64,000 bases of DNA from Ensifer adhaerens (GTDB lineage: Bacteria; Pseudomonadota; Alphaproteobacteria; Rhizobiales; Rhizobiaceae), in the NCBI RefSeq assembly GCF_028993555.1, contig NZ_CP118610.1, positions 930,001 through 994,000 of the forward strand, written 5' to 3'. Every line of letters starts with the position of its first letter. Within the stretch, counting starts at the first letter, position 1. The translations under genes were made by a program, and so were the position numbers. The notes under the pieces are model-generated. The model was not told the origin of the DNA and made no database searches. It was given only the letters and a program-made list of their open reading frames with translations. This document shows, piece by piece, positions 60,246 to 64,000 of this stretch.

Positions 60246-60440
60246 AGGCTCCGGAAACGACCCACCTTTTCAGACGTTATCGATCCGTTAGGGTTAATAG
60301 CCGGTAAACTCGCGGTAGAATTTTTGCTGCGTATCGCTGCAACGGGGAGGGGTTTATCGCCCGGAAGTTGATTGCATTAACCCTTGCGTTACCATGTTCC
60401 TTTACCCTCCGGCAAAATTTGAAGGTTCGGAGCCAGTAGC
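60246..60440. promoter_or_regulatory. Divergent promoter region of the polysaccharide cluster
   Basis: 195 bp between the export gene and the Wzz-like gene. It contains GGGTTAAT (60291-60298) and ATTAACCC (60376-60383), an exact 8-bp inverted pair 78 bases apart, and ATTAACCC-TTGC-GTTACCATG, which resembles tandem CtrA-like TTAA/TTACCAT half-sites. The likely regulated promoters for both directions must be here. Motifs seen; regulator unknown. Confidence 0.45.
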
Positions 60441-62642
60441 ATGTCGGGAAGCGGCAGCGGTCAACAGGATGTGGATATCGACCTCGGCGGCCTGTTTCGC
60501 GCTGTCTGGGATCGGCGCGTCAAGGTGCTGCTCGCAACGGCCTGTGTGACTGCACTCGCCTTCGGTGCGGCGAAGATGATTGCGCCGGACTATCAGAGCG
60601 AAACCCGCGTGCTGATCGAATCGCGCGAACCGGAATTCAGCGGCCCCAATCAATCTTCACAGGCCGGCGCCGATCGCGTCTTCGACGAATCCGGGATTCT
60701 GAGCCAGGTGCAGGTGCTGCGTTCGGCCGACCTCATCAAGCAGGTCGCGCGCAACATGAAGCTCTATGAGCTTAGGGAATTTGATCCATCGGCGGCGCCC
60801 TCGGCGCTTTCGGATATTCTCGTCATGCTCGGCCTCAAGAAGAATCCCTTGGAAATGCCGCCTGAGGAGAGGGTGCTCAAGGAATTCAACGACAAGCTCC
60901 AAGTCTACCAGGTCGAGAAGTCCCGCGTGATCGCGATAGCCTTCACCGCGAAGGACCGCCAGCTTGCGGCCGCCGTGCCGAACGAAATGGCGAAGGTCTT
61001 CCTTGAGTTGCAAAGCGGTGCCAAGCTCGACACCAATTCCGAGGCGACCCGTTGGCTGGAGCCGGAGATCGCCAATCTGCGCGAGAAGGTGCGTGATGCG
61101 GAAGCGAAGGTTGCCGCCTACCGCTCTTCGTCCGATCTGTTGCCGACGGGCGAGACGACGAATTTTGCGACGCGGCAGCTGACGGATATCTCGACCGAAC
61201 TGACCCGGGTACGCGGCGAGCGCGCCAATGCGGAAGCCCGCGCTGCCGGCGTGCGCGCGGCTCTGGCAAGCGGTCGGGCACCGGACACGATCACCGATGT
61301 CGTCGGATCTCAGATGATCCAGCGTCTCAAGGAGACCGAGGCGAACCTGCAGGCGCAGGTTGCCGACCTCTCGACGACGTTGCTTGACGGCCACCCACGC
61401 CTGAAGGCGTTGAAATCGCAACTCGAAGGCATCCGTGGGCAGATCCGCACAGAGACGCGCAAGATTCTGACGAGCCTGGAAAACGAGGCGAAGGTCGGCG
61501 AACTGCGCGAGCAGCAGCTCGTCCAGCAGCTGAACGCGCTGAAGGCCCAGTCCGCACAGGCCGGCGAGGAAGAGGTGGGGCTGCGCGCGCTCGAGCGCGA
61601 AGCCACAGCACAGCGGCAGCTGCTCGAGACCTATCTCGCACGTTACCGCGAGGCGACGTCGCGCACGGTGGAAAATGCGACGCCGGCCGATGCACGCGTG
61701 ATTTCAAACGCGGTGGTTCCGACCAGCGCAAGCTTCCCGAAGGTTCTGCCGATCACCATCGTTGCCGCTCTCGCGACGTTCCTGCTGAGCTGCGTCGCGA
61801 TCATGCTCGGCGAACTGTTCAGCGGCCGGGCGCTGCGTCCGGTTTCGGCAACCGGTGAGCGGCTGGCGCCCGCTCGCCCGCGGCCGGCCTTGGCTGCAAG
61901 CGCCACCGATATTCCGGTCGTGGCAGCGGATACGCCGCCCGAATTGGCGTCTGTCACCGACGATGCTGCTGATGATGATGCAGTCGACCTGCTGCCGGCG
62001 GCGCAAATACCGGCTGCAGATACGTACACCGCGGAGGTCGCTGCCGAACCGGATTTCTCGATCGAAGCGGTGGCTGAACATTTGCGCGAAACCGGCGTGC
62101 GCGTCGCGATCTCGGTATCTCCGGGCGGAGACGAGGGATCGACGGCAACCGTGATGCTGGCGCGCCTGCTGGCTGAAGACAATATCAAGGTGGTGCTGAT
62201 CGACCTGACCGGTTCGGCCTGCCCGACGCGGCTGATGGCGCGCTCGGCTCAGCTTCCCGGCATTACCAATCTGCTGGCGGGGGAGGTGCCTTTCACCGAT
62301 ACGATCCACGCTGACCGCTTCTCCGACGCCCACATCATTCCCCAGGGCGATGCCGACCCACGGCAGGCGATGAAGGGCATCGAACGGCTGAAGATGATCA
62401 TCGACGCCCTGACGAACGCTTACGAGCTCGTTCTGGTCGAGTGCGGTCCGGCAGACGAAATGGCGGTCGAGAAAATTGCCGGCCGCGACGGCGCAGAGAT
62501 CATCCTGTCGGCACCGTCGGTCAGTGATGAGCGGATCGTCGAGGTTTTGACCGGATTCGGTGCGGCCGGCTATCGCGACATCGTTCTCATGACCGGGCAG
62601 GCAGAAACAGATCCGGAGTATCCCGACCGGGATGCCGCCTAG
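60441..62642 (+). CDS. Wzz/ExoP-like polysaccharide copolymerase with degenerate kinase-like domain
   Basis: A 733-residue protein. Order: cytoplasmic start, transmembrane helix 1 (about 30-50), periplasmic Wzz domain and long coiled coil (about 200-400, EANLQAQVADLSTTLL, LREQQLVQQL), helix 2 (about 433-455), a Pro/Ala/Asp-rich linker and a cytoplasmic P-loop-like domain (about 545-730). The domain resembles CpsD/BY-kinases but the Walker A slot reads SPGGDEGST without the Lys, Walker B has VECGPAD (Glu in place of Asp) and there is no C-terminal Tyr cluster. Kinase activity is therefore unlikely; chain-length control or complex assembly is the likely role. Confidence 0.88.
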   Translation: MSGSGSGQQDVDIDLGGLFRAVWDRRVKVLLATACVTALAFGAAKMIAPDYQSETRVLIESREPEFSGPNQSSQAGADRVFDESGILSQVQVLRSADLIKQVARNMKLYELREFDPSAAPSALSDILVMLGLKKNPLEMPPEERVLKEFNDKLQVYQVEKSRVIAIAFTAKDRQLAAAVPNEMAKVFLELQSGAKLDTNSEATRWLEPEIANLREKVRDAEAKVAAYRSSSDLLPTGETTNFATRQLTDISTELTRVRGERANAEARAAGVRAALASGRAPDTITDVVGSQMIQRLKETEANLQAQVADLSTTLLDGHPRLKALKSQLEGIRGQIRTETRKILTSLENEAKVGELREQQLVQQLNALKAQSAQAGEEEVGLRALEREATAQRQLLETYLARYREATSRTVENATPADARVISNAVVPTSASFPKVLPITIVAALATFLLSCVAIMLGELFSGRALRPVSATGERLAPARPRPALAASATDIPVVAADTPPELASVTDDAADDDAVDLLPAAQIPAADTYTAEVAAEPDFSIEAVAEHLRETGVRVAISVSPGGDEGSTATVMLARLLAEDNIKVVLIDLTGSACPTRLMARSAQLPGITNLLAGEVPFTDTIHADRFSDAHIIPQGDADPRQAMKGIERLKMIIDALTNAYELVLVECGPADEMAVEKIAGRDGAEIILSAPSVSDERIVEVLTGFGAAGYRDIVLMTGQAETDPEYPDRDAA

Positions 62643-62698
62643 GCGACGACGGCGCGCCGGCGGCGAGAAGTGAATGAGGGCTGCTGTTGTTCAGCCCT

Positions 62699-63955
62699 TC
62701 AATCTGCGGCGTTTTGTGAATCGGCTTTGCCTTGTCCGAACCGCCTTGCGCGCTGCAAGCGGGCGTAGATGGCCTTGTTCGACTTCGCCGCTGCCTTTGC
62801 GCGCACGACAAGATGATGGCGCAGGGTAGCAAGGCGCCCAGGAAGGGTCACCGCTAAGGTAATGTCGCGCAACGGCGTCTCGATCGTGCACCACGATCGC
62901 TTGTAGGGTTGGTCGCCGACGCCAAAATCGAACAGGCGCAGGCCTTGCGCCGAGAGACGCTCGATCATCCGATAGAACAACAATTCACCCGGACTTGCTT
63001 CGCCGGCCAGCGCCTCGTCGATCGAGCCGAACTGGCAGATGGCATGGTCGCCTTTGAGCGAAAGCCCCGCGACGGCAACGACCAGCCCGTCATGTTCTCC
63101 TTTAAGGCGGATGGCGTTGAGTTGCATGAGCTGTGATTTGCCGTTCTGATGGGAGGCAAGCGCATGGAAGAATGTACGTGTCTCAGCGTCCTGAAAGACG
63201 TCGGGAAGGCCGAGAGTTGCAAAGCGTTTCGCCTTCTGCCGGAAGAAGGTATCAAGCAACGACTGCGCCTCGTCGGGGGTGCGGGCGATCACATAGTCGT
63301 AGCCGCCCATCTCGGCCAGTCGCCGTTCGGAAATCCGCATCTTTTTGCGGCGGCGCTTGGCGTTGACCTGAGCCAGTGTGAGCTGAATGCTGCCGAGGAG
63401 GGGCAGCTGAAATGACGCATTGGGATTCGCGACGCCTGGAAGTGCGGCGAAGGGGCTGACGCCGCCACGCCATTCGCCCGGGATCCGGTCGAGCATGACG
63501 GCATCGGCGAAGCCGCGGAGCGCCGTCCGAATGTCCCGGGCCAAGGCTTGGGCCAGTGCCGGCGTCATGGCTGCGGAGGCGCCATCGACAAAGAGCCCGG
63601 TATTGAGGTTGCTGTGTTCCGTTCCGATCAGACGCGCTGTTCGAAACAGGCGCCCGTGCCTGAGTTCCAGCGGAAGGATGAGGAAAAGCTCGCCATCGAA
63701 CGCAACGCGCAGCAGCAGGAGATCGCTGTTGTGGGTTTCCGCCCAGGCGCGGCACCAGTCATAGGCGTGATGCAGCGAATTGCCCGCGAGGCTGTCGAGT
63801 GCGCGCCATTCGGCTTCCAGCGGCTGCATGGCGCGATGGATCGAGATATCGAAACGGCGTGTGGCATCGGTCGGACTGACACGCAAGGACGCATGCGCGC
63901 GGCGGGTGCCGGAGCTGTCCACGGTAAGATCCGAGTTCGTCATCGAAGGTGCCAT
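62699..63955 (-). CDS. GNAT/FemAB-like acetyltransferase (BcsL/CelD type)
   Basis: A 418-residue protein of the BioF2/FemAB-like acyltransferase group often called CelD or BcsL in cellulose loci. The central segment NAIRLKGEHDGLVVAVAGLSLKGDHAICQFGSIDEALAGEASPGELLFYRMIERLSAQGLRLFDFGVGDQPYK is the family core. It probably transfers an acyl group onto a sugar or peptide of the exported polymer. ATG 63955 has AGGGA upstream; ATG 63943 is an alternative. Convergent with the Wzz-like gene. Confidence 0.85.
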   Translation of the reverse strand: MAPSMTNSDLTVDSSGTRRAHASLRVSPTDATRRFDISIHRAMQPLEAEWRALDSLAGNSLHHAYDWCRAWAETHNSDLLLLRVAFDGELFLILPLELRHGRLFRTARLIGTEHSNLNTGLFVDGASAAMTPALAQALARDIRTALRGFADAVMLDRIPGEWRGGVSPFAALPGVANPNASFQLPLLGSIQLTLAQVNAKRRRKKMRISERRLAEMGGYDYVIARTPDEAQSLLDTFFRQKAKRFATLGLPDVFQDAETRTFFHALASHQNGKSQLMQLNAIRLKGEHDGLVVAVAGLSLKGDHAICQFGSIDEALAGEASPGELLFYRMIERLSAQGLRLFDFGVGDQPYKRSWCTIETPLRDITLAVTLPGRLATLRHHLVVRAKAAAKSNKAIYARLQRARRFGQGKADSQNAAD

Positions 63956-64000
63956 CCGGTCCCTGTTGCAGACCGATTGAACCTCAAGCCCGCTACGATC

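Overview
The window looks like chromosomal DNA of a rhizobial alphaproteobacterium, most likely the Sinorhizobium/Ensifer group. It is GC-rich, and the order hemB | ldtR - ldtP - glyA - nrdR - ribD - ribE ... ribH - nusB ... plsX - fabH - ihfA - merR matches, from memory, the Sinorhizobium meliloti chromosome. It is core housekeeping sequence: I see no insertion sequence, prophage, CRISPR array, integrase or rRNA. The only RNA gene I can support is a tRNA-Pro(GGG) at 54283-54359.

Layout. 1-2044: the 3' end of an acvB/virJ-type gene, then the translationally coupled purine genes purM-purN on the minus strand. 2416-8039: a plus-strand run of an AI-2E/PerM-type membrane protein, the DnaA-inactivation factor Hda, polyphosphate kinase and exopolyphosphatase. 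8098-16812: mostly minus strand, with a secreted phytase-like esterase, an AraC regulator overlapping a DUF2000 gene, a methyltransferase, a membrane class III cyclase, RNase D, a Tat-exported multicopper oxidase and an MFS transporter. 17136-18923: aspS. 19002-20921: a serine hydrolase with a divergent TetR regulator. 20938-22909: a groEL preceded, where groES would normally sit, by an unknown 77-codon gene with a heat-shock-like promoter. 23044-25471: a cytochrome P450 overlapping an LpxL-like acyltransferase. 25925-34497: a secreted protein of unknown function, parC, a winged-helix regulator, a DMT transporter, the N-end-rule transferase bpt, an RDD protein, hemB and a small membrane protein. 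34628-45804: ldtR/ldtP cell-wall stress genes, glyA, nrdR, riboflavin genes (ribD-ribE, then ribH-nusB about 3 kb further on) and an MFS transporter. 46000-53392: proton-pumping pyrophosphatase, bamE, a cytochrome bc1 assembly chaperone, yceD, plsX, fabH, ihfA and a MerR regulator. 53808-53972: a very small lipoprotein gene. 54424-63955: a surface-polysaccharide cluster.

How the genes work together. The polysaccharide cluster has an initiating sugar-phosphate transferase, two GT4 glycosyltransferases, a Wzy/O-antigen-ligase-like membrane protein, a short Wza-like lipoprotein, a Wzz/ExoP-like copolymerase and a BcsL/CelD-like acetyltransferase. It lacks a Wzx flippase inside the window. Its composition and position suggest the unipolar (UPP/arabinose-containing) adhesive polysaccharide locus of Rhizobiaceae, but that is an inference. 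LdtR-LdtP form a regulator and L,D-transpeptidase pair; YceD-PlsX-FabH link phospholipid and fatty-acid initiation; Ppk and Ppx make and degrade polyphosphate.

No wholly new multi-gene system stands out. The best leads are the 77-aa/groEL unit, the P450-acyltransferase pair, the Wzz-like protein whose kinase domain lacks its key residues, the start-codon overlap of the AraC and DUF2000 genes, and the 54-aa lipoprotein. Start codons were chosen by eye from Shine-Dalgarno-like sequences and family lengths and are uncertain where stated.
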